From Chlamydiales bacterium (GTDB lineage Bacteria > Chlamydiota > Chlamydiia > Chlamydiales > JACKPQ01): a stretch of DNA of 64,000 nt. Within the stretch, counting starts at the first letter, position 1. Every line of letters begins with the position of its first letter. The notes beneath the pieces are model-generated. The model saw nothing but the letters and a program-made list of their open reading frames with translations, was not told the origin of the DNA and did not search any database. The DNA is taken from positions 842,001-906,000 of the forward strand of contig JACKPP010000001.1 in NCBI GenBank assembly GCA_024233455.1. Reading direction: 5' to 3'. Positions 43,092 to 51,388 of this stretch are shown here, one piece after another. A program made the position numbers and the translations under genes.

Positions 43092-45239
43092 ATGGGAAAA
43101 GATATCACATTTGATGTTCAGGGCTTAGATTGCCCTAGTGAAGAGGCTATTTTGCGGCGTGTTTTAGCAGATCATCCGGGAGTCATCGATTTATCCTTTG
43201 ATCACTTGAATGGGCAAATGCGCGTTGTCTATGAAGAGGGTCAAATTGAGCCCGATGAAATGATCCGATTAATCAGGTCGGGTGGCATGCGTGCTACAGT
43301 TGCCGGTGATGAAAAAACAACTGCACTCACTTGGTGGCAAAAAAGAGGGCGTCTTGTTCTTACAATCCTTAGTGGTATTTGCTTAATACTTGGTTTTACA
43401 TGGCATCTGCTGGCAGATGGTGGCGTCTCAGGGATCTTTGCCACATCAGGTGGCCCCAAAGTTCCGCAAGGAGCTATTGGTTTTTATATTCTAGCCATCA
43501 TTCTAGGTGGCTACTTTGTGGTTCCCAAAGCGATCGCTGCTGCCAAGGTGATCAAGCCCGATATGAACGTTTTGATGGTAGTGGCTGTTTTAGGCGCTAG
43601 CTCGATTGGCGAGTGGGCCGAAGCTGCCACTGTAACATTTTTATTTTCGGTGGCCCTGTTTTTAGAACACTGGAGTTTGGGCCGGGCCAAAAAAGCCATC
43701 GGAGCCCTAATGGAGCTCAGTCCGGATCAAGCCCATTTAATTGACGAGACAGGCATAGTGACCAAACATGTCGATGATGTGGCAATAGGACAGAGGATTG
43801 CCATTCGGCCAGGCGATAAGATTCCACTTGACGGACGAGTTATAAAAGGAGCTTCCACTGTCAATCAAGCTCCAATTACTGGCGAGTCTATGCCGGTCAA
43901 TAAAGCGGTCAATGATGTCGTGTTTGCCGGAACGCTGAACGAGGATGGTGTTTTAGAAGTTGAAGTGACCAAAAATTCGAAGGATACAACTCTTTCCCGC
44001 ATGATTCAGCTAGTGCGGCAGGCAAGTCTCAAAAGAGCTAAGGCTGAAGCCTGGGTGGAAAAATTTGCTAAGGTTTACACCCCGATTATGATTGGCTTAG
44101 CTGCCGCCTTTATCTTGGTCCCACCCCTATTTTTTGGAGGAGATTGGACCGAATGGATTTATAGAGGGTTGGTTATTTTAGTGATCGGTTGTCCCTGTGC
44201 GCTTGTGATTTCCACGCCGGTTAGTATCGTTGCAGGCACAACCGCAGCGGCAAGAGAAGGTGTGCTTATCAAAGGTGGTGTCTACTTGGAAACTGCAGGA
44301 CGTCTTAAAGCGCTTGCTTTTGATAAAACCGGCACCTTGACCTTTGGCCGGCCTACGGTGCAAAAGATTATCCCCCTAAATGGCCATTCTGAAAATGATC
44401 TTCTATCAATTGCAGCCTCATTAGAGTCAGTCAGCTCTCATCCTTTAGCCAAAGCTATTACAAAAAAAGCCCAAGATGCGGGCGTCGAAATTAAAAGACC
44501 CGATCAGCTCACTGTGATCCAGGGCAAGGGAGCTGAGGCTATTCTTGACGGGGAAAGTTACTGGATCGGAAGCCATCGTTTTTTACATGAGAAAAAACTA
44601 GAGACTCCGGAGATGCATGCTCAAGCGGTAGAGCTAGAAGATGAGGGACACTCTATCGTGGTTATTGGAACAAATAAACATGTTTGTGGTTTGATTAGCG
44701 TTGCCGATGAACCTAGAGATAATATTGCTGAGATTCTGCGCCAGTTAAAAAAAATCGGTATTGAGCAGACAATTATGCTGACTGGTGACAACCAGCCCAC
44801 AGCCAAGGCTCTTGCCAAGCACGCTGGCATCGATCGTTATTTTGCCGAACTTCTCCCCGAGGATAAAGTGCGTACGATGCGTCAGATGGTGCAGCGTTGG
44901 GGCTTTGCTGGCATGGTGGGGGATGGGGTAAATGATGCGCCAGCAATGGCTTCTTCATCCCTAGGTATTGCCATGGGTGGGGCTGGTAGTGATAGCGCTA
45001 TTGAAACTGCTGACATCGCTCTTATGGCCGACGATCTTTCCAAGCTACCATGGCTGATTGGCCATTCTCGTAAAACGCTCAAAACTATCAAATCCAATAT
45101 TGGGTTTGCTTTGGGTATAAAACTGCTCTTTTTGGGCTTAGCAGTTTTTGGCCTGGCCAGCCTGTGGATGGCCATTGCCGCCGATACTGGTGCATCGCTT
45201 CTCGTTGTTGCCTATGGCCTGCGCCTTATCCGTTCCTAA
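43092..45239 (+). CDS. zntA: Heavy-metal-translocating P1B-type ATPase (Zn/Cd/Co type)
   Basis: 715 residues. N-terminal heavy-metal-associated domain (1-70) with GLDCPSEE, where the second Cys of the usual CxxC is missing. Transmembrane helices follow, with the P1B signature CPC at 367-369, the phosphorylated Asp411 (DKTGTLT), SSHPLAKAI and GDGVNDAPA. It resembles Chlamydia CT727. ZntA-type pumps export zinc, cadmium or lead; the metal here is inferred. Its end overlaps the convergent gene by 14 bp. Confidence 0.9.
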   Translation: MGKDITFDVQGLDCPSEEAILRRVLADHPGVIDLSFDHLNGQMRVVYEEGQIEPDEMIRLIRSGGMRATVAGDEKTTALTWWQKRGRLVLTILSGICLILGFTWHLLADGGVSGIFATSGGPKVPQGAIGFYILAIILGGYFVVPKAIAAAKVIKPDMNVLMVVAVLGASSIGEWAEAATVTFLFSVALFLEHWSLGRAKKAIGALMELSPDQAHLIDETGIVTKHVDDVAIGQRIAIRPGDKIPLDGRVIKGASTVNQAPITGESMPVNKAVNDVVFAGTLNEDGVLEVEVTKNSKDTTLSRMIQLVRQASLKRAKAEAWVEKFAKVYTPIMIGLAAAFILVPPLFFGGDWTEWIYRGLVILVIGCPCALVISTPVSIVAGTTAAAREGVLIKGGVYLETAGRLKALAFDKTGTLTFGRPTVQKIIPLNGHSENDLLSIAASLESVSSHPLAKAITKKAQDAGVEIKRPDQLTVIQGKGAEAILDGESYWIGSHRFLHEKKLETPEMHAQAVELEDEGHSIVVIGTNKHVCGLISVADEPRDNIAEILRQLKKIGIEQTIMLTGDNQPTAKALAKHAGIDRYFAELLPEDKVRTMRQMVQRWGFAGMVGDGVNDAPAMASSSLGIAMGGAGSDSAIETADIALMADDLSKLPWLIGHSRKTLKTIKSNIGFALGIKLLFLGLAVFGLASLWMAIAADTGASLLVVAYGLRLIRS

Positions 45240-46611
45240 TCGTAGATACAAGCGGTTTGTGGTCACTGGGTACTTTATCCGCTGGATGATGCCAGATGTT
45301 GAGAGCAAACGTTGTGATATTTCGAAGAACTTTAGTCAGGATGTAGTCGATTCTTTCTAATTGAGCAGCTGGATTGAAAGCAGTGCCTTTGTGTACGACT
45401 TGTTCAAGGCTATTGGTGCAAGTGGCCGTATCTTCTGTAAGAGGACAACTTTTAGAACCGTAATCGTAGAGTTGATTAATTGAGGAGGCGTTGTACTCAG
45501 CTGTGCAACCTGGAATATTCAGATCACCTAAAATGCAATCTACATTGGGATCTGCGATCAGTTGTTGTAGTTGCGCCTCTCTAACTGAGGCGGCTTCGTC
45601 GTCATCTCCTGGATTCAAATGAGCTGCTCCAAAGCCAATAGAGTCGAACGTCAATAGGGCATAACCTTGGTTTCTACAACATTGCTGTCCTTGAATGTAT
45701 TTGAAGGGGATAAAATCAACTCTGGTAGGTTTTTTTCTTGCAGCGCAAAGGATGCCGCTATCACTGAGGAAAGGATTCGTTGGTGGCCCAAATTTGGCGT
45801 AGACAAAAGGAAAAATTGCTGAAAGTTGTTGGGCAATTTTAGGAAGTGCCCCATTAGACTCATAAAGACAAACTAAGTCTGGATTTACTTTTTTGATAAT
45901 GGTTAAAATCCTATCCAGTTTATTAGGCTCTGAGCCTCCGAAATAAAGGCCTAAGCCAAGTGGCAATTCGTTGACATTCCAGCTCATGAATTTGACAATT
46001 TGTTCACTCTGGGCAGCCTGACTGCAATAGAAGTCGTAGGGGTTTTGCCTAAGAGCAGCGGATACAAAATGCGCTGGTAGGGCAATGGTTTGTCCAGTCA
46101 GAGCTCTGGCATATCCGCCCAAAGGAACCAGGCGTAAATAGCACAAGCCTATCTTGACGATGGTGGTATCGGGCGTGCCATAGGTGCCTTTAGGAATGGG
46201 TGAGATGCATTTAATCGATTCGACTACCGCAGCTCCTGCGGTCCAGTCGGTTACTTGATCTTTTATGTTGCCGTAGTTTTGTGCTGCAGTTTGTCTGCGA
46301 GATAGGTAGGCAACAGGCAAAAAAAAGGCTGCAAGCGCTGGAATAAATGCCGCAAAGATGATTAAAACTATGGCGGAAACGGCGAAAATCTGTTTGAAGA
46401 GGCGGTATCGATTTGGCTCACTATCAAGATTTGCAAGTTTAATTACTTTCGGTTCAGATGTGTCCGGGCCCTGGATCTCTAATTCTATATCAGGTCCAGC
46501 TGGTTGTTCGACCTCATCACCATTTGATCCCAAAAAGTCTTGGGCACAGCGCTCCCACTCCTCATCTGAGCTGTAGTAATTAGGAGCTTGCAGTGAACCT
46601 ACTGCAGTCAC
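45226..46611 (-). CDS. Membrane-anchored endonuclease/exonuclease/phosphatase-fold protein (sphingomyelinase-like)
   Basis: 461 residues. An acidic N-terminus (1-70) precedes a ~30-residue hydrophobic segment (about 74-104). The EEP domain spans ~200-461 with all expected catalytic positions: N212 (SWNVN), E251 (CLYES), H331 (AAHLNPG), D363/N365 (LGDLNIP), D422 and S449-D450-H451 (PSDHKPL). The superfamily includes DNases, inositol phosphatases and bacterial sphingomyelinases; the substrate is unknown. GTG start overlaps the end of the Gmd-like gene (GTGA). Confidence 0.8.
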   Translation of the reverse strand: MTAVGSLQAPNYYSSDEEWERCAQDFLGSNGDEVEQPAGPDIELEIQGPDTSEPKVIKLANLDSEPNRYRLFKQIFAVSAIVLIIFAAFIPALAAFFLPVAYLSRRQTAAQNYGNIKDQVTDWTAGAAVVESIKCISPIPKGTYGTPDTTIVKIGLCYLRLVPLGGYARALTGQTIALPAHFVSAALRQNPYDFYCSQAAQSEQIVKFMSWNVNELPLGLGLYFGGSEPNKLDRILTIIKKVNPDLVCLYESNGALPKIAQQLSAIFPFVYAKFGPPTNPFLSDSGILCAARKKPTRVDFIPFKYIQGQQCCRNQGYALLTFDSIGFGAAHLNPGDDDEAASVREAQLQQLIADPNVDCILGDLNIPGCTAEYNASSINQLYDYGSKSCPLTEDTATCTNSLEQVVHKGTAFNPAAQLERIDYILTKVLRNITTFALNIWHHPADKVPSDHKPLVSTIRNG

Positions 46612-47708
46612 TTTTTATTGTTTAGGTCTGCTTGGACCATAATTTTCACCAGGTCTTTAAAAGAGGTTTTAGGTTTCCAGCCAAGTGTTTGCTTCACTTT
46701 GCTAGCATCCCCCAGGGCGCAATTGATGTCACAAGGGCGTAGGTAGAGAGGGTCGACTGCGACAATTGTTTTGCCATTGGCTTTGTTAATGCCTTTTTCA
46801 TTCAGGCCAGATCCCTGCCATTCCAATTCGATGCCGGCTTCATGAAATGCCATTTCGACAAATTCGCGCACCGAGTGACTCTCTCCTGTAGCTACAACGT
46901 AATCGTCTGCTTTTTCGTGCTGAAGAGCTTGCCACATCGATTCGACATAGTCTTTGGCATAGCCCCAGTCGCGCATGCCGTTTAAATCTCCCAGGTATAG
47001 CGTCTCTTTCTTTCCAAGCTTGATTTTGGCAACTGCGCTCGTGATCTTTCTGGATACGAAAGTTCCGGTACGGCGCGGCGATTCGTGATTAAACAAGATT
47101 CCATTGCAAGCAAATAATCCATGCGCTTGGCGGTAATTAACCGTAATCCAATAGGAAAAAAGTTTGGATGTTCCATAGGGTGAAGTGGGATGTGTAGATG
47201 TTTTTTCAGTTTGAGGCATTTCTTGAATCCCTCCGTAAATGTGATTGGAACTGGCGTTGTAAAATTTGACGTTTTTGCTTTTTCCAAGCAAACGGATGGC
47301 TTCTAGAATGCGTAAGGTTCCCAAAGCGTTTACATCGCAAGTATATTCCGGCATTTCAAAGGATACTTGAACGTGACTTTGGCCTGCTAAATTGTAAATT
47401 TCATCCGGTTCAATAGATTGAATGAGCTGAAATACGCTGCACGAATCAGTTAGGTCTCCATAGTGTAAAATAAAACGGCGACCTTGCTCTTGTTTGTTTT
47501 GATAAAGGTGGTCGATACGAGCGGTATTGAAGAGAGATGCTCGACGTCTCACTCCGTGAACCTCATAGCCTTTTTCAAGCAAAAATTCCGCTAAATAGGC
47601 TCCATCTTGTCCCGTCACGCCAAAAATCAAGGCGCGTTTTGTAGATTCATTTGCACAGCAAAAGCACAAAGAAAAAATTGCACTCAAGCTAACGATCCAG
47701 TTTCTCAT
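46608..47708 (-). CDS. Gmd-like SDR (GDP-mannose 4,6-dehydratase family) with signal-like N-terminus and altered active site
   Basis: 366 residues. From about residue 25 it follows GMD closely: ALIFGVTGQDGAYLAEFLLEKGYEVHGVRRR, YGDLTDS, NLAGQSHVQVSFE, SPYGTSK (Y178, K182) and FNHESPRRTGTFVSRKIT. Two oddities: an added hydrophobic N-terminus (MRNWIVSLSAIFSLCFCCA) that looks like a signal peptide, and SSNHIYG where GMD has STSELYG, replacing the catalytic Glu by His156. A standard GDP-mannose dehydratase reaction is therefore doubtful. No GDP-fucose synthase gene lies nearby. Confidence 0.8.
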   Translation of the reverse strand: MRNWIVSLSAIFSLCFCCANESTKRALIFGVTGQDGAYLAEFLLEKGYEVHGVRRRASLFNTARIDHLYQNKQEQGRRFILHYGDLTDSCSVFQLIQSIEPDEIYNLAGQSHVQVSFEMPEYTCDVNALGTLRILEAIRLLGKSKNVKFYNASSNHIYGGIQEMPQTEKTSTHPTSPYGTSKLFSYWITVNYRQAHGLFACNGILFNHESPRRTGTFVSRKITSAVAKIKLGKKETLYLGDLNGMRDWGYAKDYVESMWQALQHEKADDYVVATGESHSVREFVEMAFHEAGIELEWQGSGLNEKGINKANGKTIVAVDPLYLRPCDINCALGDASKVKQTLGWKPKTSFKDLVKIMVQADLNNKK

Positions 47709-47805
47709 GCTGTCCTCATCAATTTTTTTTAAAAGACGATAGCGATTAAATCAAATCAAACCTTTATTTGCAATTAGCTTATGGTTCTGGTAGTGTGGAG
47801 GAGTG

Positions 47806-48546
47806 ATGAAACGAATATTCATATGTTTAGCCTGTTTGCTGGTGGGTTGTGGTTCCATGGCCAAATCTCCCTACCGTATTGCGGTGGATCCTAGCTGGTA
47901 CCCGCTTGACTTGATGGGAAAAGAAGCTAATGTCTACGCTTTTTCCAGCGACATTTTAAAAGCCATCAGCAAAAAAGAAGGCATTCCAATTGACCGGGTC
48001 AATGTTTCATGGGATGACACGTTAGAGGGATTGCAAAAAGATCTCTACGATGGCGTCTTGTCGCCTTTGCCCCCCTATAATTTTAATCGTGCTAAATACG
48101 ATTTTTCGGATCTCTACCTTCCCACTGGTTATGTGCTAGTTATTCCAGCTAGATCAAGTATGAAACAGCTTAAAAAAATGCAAGATGCTGAAATAGCGGT
48201 GCAAAAAGATTCTGAAGCTGAACGTATTTTGGATCTTTATCCCTCTACAATTCCAAGATTTTATGTTAGCCCATCTGTCGCCCTAGATAAACTAGCTAAA
48301 GGCGAGTATAAAGGCGTTATCATGAACGTCATACCAGCGGTCAGTTTTATTGAAGATAAGTACGCTGATCAGCTTAAAATTTCTGGTGATCCCCTCAATG
48401 ATGCAGGACTTCGCCTCATCGCTATTAAAGGCAAGCGCAGCGAACTGATTGAGCAATTCAATGAAGGGCTGAAAAAGATTAAGCGTGACGGCACTTTTGA
48501 TAAGCTTGTCGAAAAATGGAATGTCGGCATCGCTGCGCTCGATTGA
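47806..48546 (+). CDS. Amino-acid-type ABC transporter solute-binding lipoprotein
   Basis: 246 residues. Lipobox LLVGC (Cys15) after a short hydrophobic signal. The body matches SBP family 3: YRIAVDPSWYPLD, SSDILKAISKKEG, DGVLSPLPPYNFNRAKYDFSDLYLPTGYVLVIP and a C-terminal FNEGLKKIKRDGTFDKLVEKW. The ligand is probably an amino acid or similar; Chlamydia ArtJ is a relative. No permease or ATPase gene adjoins. ATG 47806 has GGAGGAG upstream. Confidence 0.85.
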   Translation: MKRIFICLACLLVGCGSMAKSPYRIAVDPSWYPLDLMGKEANVYAFSSDILKAISKKEGIPIDRVNVSWDDTLEGLQKDLYDGVLSPLPPYNFNRAKYDFSDLYLPTGYVLVIPARSSMKQLKKMQDAEIAVQKDSEAERILDLYPSTIPRFYVSPSVALDKLAKGEYKGVIMNVIPAVSFIEDKYADQLKISGDPLNDAGLRLIAIKGKRSELIEQFNEGLKKIKRDGTFDKLVEKWNVGIAALD

Positions 48547-48607
48547 GTTGCATCTATTTAATAATCAATTGTTTACAACTTAAATAAGGCTGTCCATTTT
48601 GACATCA

Positions 48608-48658
48608 ATTCCGTTTTGGTCTTGTCTATTACGGAATACGTGTCATAATGGTCATTAT
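48608..48658 (+). promoter_or_regulatory. Two inverted repeats at the start of the AAA ATPase gene
   Basis: ATTCCGT (48608-48614) and ACGGAAT (48631-48637), loop 16 nt; then ATAATG (48645-48650) and CATTAT (48653-48658) spanning the start codons. They could be operators, but are short. Confidence 0.35.
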
Positions 48659-49787
48659 GAAGAGATACATAGAATCGCACCTTTTAAAGGACCTCCCAAG
48701 CAAAATCGTTCTCATCAGCGGTCCAAGGCAAACGGGTAAGATGACGCTTTCTAAACAACTCTGCAAGGCCTACGACTACTATAATTATGACTTCAGCGAA
48801 GACAGAGTGGTTATACAAGAAAAAAGCTGGGACCGTACCAAGCAGATAATCATTTTTGATGAACTGCACAAGTTGAAGCAATGGAAACGTTGGCTAAAGG
48901 GAATTTTTGACAAAGAAGGGATTCCTCCTCAAATTTTAGTCACAGGAAGTGCAAAATTGGACATTCATAAAAGAATTGGCGATTCTCTTGCAGGTCGCTA
49001 TTTTCAATATCGATTACACCCTTTGGACTTAAAAGAAATCAAAGACTTTACTGACATCAAACCAGAAGCTGCATTTGAAACACTTTGGCATTGTAGTGGC
49101 TTTCCCGAGCCTTTTCTTAAGGGAAATCAAACCTATTATAAACGATGGCGCCGTAGTCATATTGATATTATTTTGCGCCAAGACCTGATAGATATCTCAT
49201 CGGTTCGAGATATTGAATCGGTACAAACTTTAGTGTTGCTTTTAAGCAAGCGGGCTGGATCAACGGTATCATATGCCAATCTCGCCCGCGACCTTGACCG
49301 TGATCCTAACACGATCAAGCGTTGGCTGCAGCTTCTTGAAAATCTTTACGTCATATACCGTGTCACTCCTTACAGTCCGAATGTGACACGTTCACTAAAA
49401 AAAGAGCCTAAGTTCTATTTTTACGATCATGCGTTAGTAGAAAATGAGGGAGCAAGGCTTGAAAATATTGTTGCCAATGCTCTCAAAAAAGAATTACATT
49501 TTCTGGAAGATACTCAAGGGGTAAGAAGTGCTCTTCACTATTTAAGAACCAAAAACGGTCAAGAATTGGATTTTCTGGTTAGTATTGATGATACACCGAC
49601 CCACTTGATTGAAGTGAAATCAGGCGATGGAGCTCCTGCTCGAGGCTTCAAATTTTTTAGCAAGTTGTTTCCCAAAGCAAAAAGTATTCAACTAGTTAAA
49701 AATCTCGATAGGGAAAAATCATTGCCAGATGGCTTATTCATTAAACGACTAATTCCTTGGCTCACGCAGTTTTCGCTTCAACCCTGA
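48657..49787 (+). CDS. AAA_14/DUF4143-type ATPase with nuclease-like C-terminus
   Basis: 376 residues. Walker A GPRQTGKMT (22-30), Walker B IIFDELHK (D68, E69), and VTGSAKLDI as sensor region. The C-terminal DUF4143 part has GQELDFLV...LIEVKSG, a PD-(D/E)XK-like pattern. The family is widespread, often patchy and of unclear function, with suggested roles in mobile elements or stress. The start could also be ATG 48648. The gene shows no clear operon partner and has inverted repeats over its start. Confidence 0.8.
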   Translation: MKRYIESHLLKDLPSKIVLISGPRQTGKMTLSKQLCKAYDYYNYDFSEDRVVIQEKSWDRTKQIIIFDELHKLKQWKRWLKGIFDKEGIPPQILVTGSAKLDIHKRIGDSLAGRYFQYRLHPLDLKEIKDFTDIKPEAAFETLWHCSGFPEPFLKGNQTYYKRWRRSHIDIILRQDLIDISSVRDIESVQTLVLLLSKRAGSTVSYANLARDLDRDPNTIKRWLQLLENLYVIYRVTPYSPNVTRSLKKEPKFYFYDHALVENEGARLENIVANALKKELHFLEDTQGVRSALHYLRTKNGQELDFLVSIDDTPTHLIEVKSGDGAPARGFKFFSKLFPKAKSIQLVKNLDREKSLPDGLFIKRLIPWLTQFSLQP

Positions 49788-49875
49788 GCGGCGATTAACA
49801 TTTTGTTCAGAATCGATAAAGAGGTTGTACTATTACTTTGCTTTGAGTTATCCTACACCTCTAAAAGGAGGCTAC

Positions 49876-50475
49876 ATGAACAAAATTCAGTTATTTATAG
49901 CAGCCATTGCGCTAAGTTTTGCAACACTTTTTGGGATGCATCATCCTTTTGATGATCCACAGTCTTTCCATCGGTATCAACACAAAACACAAGATACCCA
50001 TTACGTTTTGGGTGTTGCGTTAGATGGTCGTTGTGTTGAGCTTGAAGATCGCACTACTTGGACAGTTCCAAGTTCTGTTGCACATGTAGTATTACAATGG
50101 AAGAAAGGAGATCCGGTTTTTATTACTCCTAAAACAAGTTGGTTTGGGTCTGGAGAATTTTGCTATCACATGCGCAATGTGCGTATTCAGAATAGCATTA
50201 GTACCAAAATGGCGACTTGCCCTGATCGCGATGGTCCCTACACTAAGTTCGTAAAGTCAATTGATCGGTATAACCGCCGTGTAGTTCTCATTAATCACTA
50301 CCGCGCGACTTTTACTTTTAATATCCATCCCAGTGACCTTGCTTCTCTTGATGATTGGGAAGTGAATGACCGTGTTTTTGTAGCTACCAATAAAGAGTGG
50401 TGGTATAACGAGCCTTCTCATCGGATGCTTCTAATCAACTCAGAGACACTCACAACAGCCCGAGCAAGGGAATAA
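49876..50475 (+). CDS. Exported protein with W-x-x-GD repeats, hypothetical
   Basis: 199 residues. Signal peptide MNKIQLFIAAIALSFATLFG. Two similar halves end in W75-KK-G78-D79-PVFI and W151-EV-N154-D155-RVFV, the same layout as the protein at 16554. AAAGGAGG sits 4-5 nt before ATG 49876, which makes this start near-certain and excludes the longer frame from 49825. The two genes probably form a small secreted family. Function unknown. Confidence 0.72.
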   Translation: MNKIQLFIAAIALSFATLFGMHHPFDDPQSFHRYQHKTQDTHYVLGVALDGRCVELEDRTTWTVPSSVAHVVLQWKKGDPVFITPKTSWFGSGEFCYHMRNVRIQNSISTKMATCPDRDGPYTKFVKSIDRYNRRVVLINHYRATFTFNIHPSDLASLDDWEVNDRVFVATNKEWWYNEPSHRMLLINSETLTTARARE

Positions 50476-50487
50476 GGGGGACGTCCT

Positions 50488-51135
50488 ATGGTAAGAATTG
50501 AATCCAATCAACGATCTTGGGCCTGCAAAGTATGCACTCCCTTGACCCGCATCACCGCTGTGGCGCTTGTAGCTATGGCTTTGTCTTGCGGGGCTATGCC
50601 GCTCTCTAGGAATTTTCAGTCCTACACTCAAAGTTTAGCTGCGATTTGGCTAGCTTTGGGCGCATATTTACTGATTGAAGCTATTTTTGCGGGTGTTTTT
50701 GACACTAAGGGTGGTACGTCTTGTTCAGGCTCAGGTCTTTCTGGGCGTTCTACCGACAGAGGGGATGGCGGTTCTTTTGATTCACGAGACTCATGTGATG
50801 CATCACAAGGAGCTATGCCCCCTCAAGGGCCTAGTGCCTCAGAATTTACAAGGGATCAAGCGGGAAGTAAATCTAGGCAAAGCGGCGCTTTTTGTGAAAG
50901 TCACCCTTTTAACGAATATGGTTACCCATGGAACCTTGACCCTGCTTTTTCGGCCTCTGAGTACTCTTCTGACGGACTATATGGGTCAACGCCTCCTCCA
51001 CCAAGTGATACAGAAATCCCACGTGAGGAGGCAGGAGTGTATCCTTCTTTGCAACATGGCTTCTCTAATGGCTCTTTTGAATTTGATCCAATTTCTAGCA
51101 ATACAGCTGGACATCGCGCCCACAACTGGAGTTAA
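50488..51135 (+). CDS. Putative inclusion-membrane-like protein (two close hydrophobic segments)
   Basis: 215 residues. Two hydrophobic segments (about 22-40 and 48-70) lie close together, the bilobed pattern of chlamydial Inc proteins. A long polar, Ser/Gly-rich tail includes a PPPP stretch. The tail carries SEFTRDQAG (118-126) and TEIPREEAG (175-183), which match a motif found twice in the next gene. No known family. Inc-type location in the inclusion membrane is inferred from the pattern and T3SS context only. Confidence 0.6.
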   Translation: MVRIESNQRSWACKVCTPLTRITAVALVAMALSCGAMPLSRNFQSYTQSLAAIWLALGAYLLIEAIFAGVFDTKGGTSCSGSGLSGRSTDRGDGGSFDSRDSCDASQGAMPPQGPSASEFTRDQAGSKSRQSGAFCESHPFNEYGYPWNLDPAFSASEYSSDGLYGSTPPPPSDTEIPREEAGVYPSLQHGFSNGSFEFDPISSNTAGHRAHNWS

Positions 51136-51138
51136 AAT

Positions 51139-51384
51139 ATGAGTAGCGATAATAAAATCCCGTCATCTTTTGGAGTATCTGCGTCTGCATGCCCTGAACG
51201 TCCCAATAGATCAGAGATTCAAAGAGATGCGGCAGGCAGAAGTGAAAGAGTTCGCAGTCATGTGGGCATAGGCTCTGCCACTCAGCCAGCATATTCCAAT
51301 CCTCCCTCTATTTCTCATCGTCCTCCAAGTTCTAGCCAGTCAGAGATTCAAAGGGACGCGGCAGGCAGCCGTAGAAGAAAATAG
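51139..51384 (+). CDS. Small polar protein with two SEIQRDAAG motifs
   Basis: 81 residues, no signal or membrane segment. SEIQRDAAG occurs at 25-33 and 68-76, encoded by near-identical 29-bp stretches at 51211-51239 and 51340-51368. Ser/Pro-rich linkers and a basic SRRRK end surround them. It starts 4 nt after the preceding gene, so they are likely coexpressed. Unknown function; perhaps a secreted partner of the preceding protein. Confidence 0.5.
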   Translation: MSSDNKIPSSFGVSASACPERPNRSEIQRDAAGRSERVRSHVGIGSATQPAYSNPPSISHRPPSSSQSEIQRDAAGSRRRK

Positions 51385-51388
51385 AAAG

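Noticed and set aside
50675..51142. 155-residue alternative frame over the Inc-like gene
   Set aside because: It lies in another frame of a gene with a good start and an adjacent downstream gene; composition is atypical.
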